The position numbers were made by a program, and so were the translations under genes. Shown here piece by piece: positions 63,945 to 64,000 of a stretch of DNA of 64,000 nt (position 1 is its first letter; each line of letters starts with the position of its first letter). Location: NCBI GenBank assembly GCA_900549745.1, contig URPJ01000007.1, positions 27,263 to 91,262 on the forward strand, read 5' to 3'. The notes under the pieces were generated by a model. It had not been told where the DNA came from and did not search any database. It was given only the letters and a program-made list of their open reading frames with translations. The DNA comes from an uncultured Collinsella sp. GTDB taxonomy: Bacteria > Actinomycetota > Coriobacteriia > Coriobacteriales > Coriobacteriaceae.

Positions 63945-64000
63945 GGGCCGACGCTGCGCGGGCCGCATTTGGACAATCTGACGTTCAACTTCAAGGGCGC

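Noticed and set aside
63945..64000. Start of a further gene at the window edge
   Set aside because: An open frame exists, but no ribosome site or recognisable protein segment can be judged from 56 bases.

Overview
The window looks like a chromosomal segment of a high-GC gut actinobacterium of the class Coriobacteriia, most likely Collinsella or a close relative. This rests on codon use, AAGGAG-type ribosome binding sites, TACAAT/GACAAT -10 boxes, a bile salt hydrolase, LAxTG wall-anchored proteins and small GGGACAG-type palindromes between genes. No phage, plasmid, IS element, CRISPR array, rRNA or tRNA gene was seen. Assignment is by inspection only.

Layout. 0.1-4.6 kb: tRNA-dihydrouridine synthase, glutaredoxin, an XRE-TipAS regulator, TrmO and a MalY/PatB C-S lyase. 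4.7-11.3 kb: a sensory block with a solute-binding lipoprotein overlapping a hybrid histidine kinase, a flavin-binding protein, and a second hybrid kinase with its two binding domains fused on. 11.4-17.1 kb: K+ channel, LOG protein, ClC channel, EamA permease and a GntR-ABC operon. 17.19-17.48 kb: an array of eight 15-bp sites in alternating orientation, exactly 40 bp apart. 17.6-21.6 kb: RF3, a VUT transporter with an SDR, and uracil-DNA glycosylase. 21.7-28.6 kb: divergent EamA/LysR, MATE, RlmA, small membrane proteins, RsmJ and GNAT. 28.9-36.5 kb: a TetM-like GTPase, an AAA ATPase overlapping a UvrA paralogue, a frameshifted AAA paralogue, and TrmL. 36.6-42.1 kb: a CobW GTPase, a flavoprotein with an ArsC-like protein, patatin, and a thiamine salvage operon under a TPP riboswitch. 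42.2-46.8 kb: HAD phosphatase, LysR, a MetE-like methyltransferase and UraA. 46.8-53.1 kb: an esterase, two tandem wall-anchored beta-helix proteins, and a purine permease. 53.2-57.2 kb: a divergent peptide deformylase, bile salt hydrolase and Kup. 57.3-64 kb: a second EamA/LysR pair whose EamA is broken, an XRE-aminotransferase fusion, a second deformylase, an MFS pump and an RGG-box protein.

How the genes work together. Translation and RNA modification is heavily represented (Dus, TrmO, RF3, RlmA, RsmJ, TrmL, two deformylases, a ribosomal-protection GTPase). A second theme is nutrient and ion exchange with the gut: uracil and purine permeases, K+ and Cl- transport, thiamine salvage, bile salt hydrolysis and surface proteins. 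Regulation is mostly local: divergent LysR regulators, GntR, XRE fusions, and hybrid kinases with no linked DNA-binding partner.

The most unusual signals are: the 40-bp-phased alternating array at 17187-17481, with a near-copy at the start of the MATE gene; the XRE-aminotransferase fusion with an internal ribosome binding site at the domain boundary and four matching half-sites upstream; the family of palindromes with a constant GGGAC core and changing stems; and the surface-protein duplication that left a 15-codon scar of the neighbouring permease.
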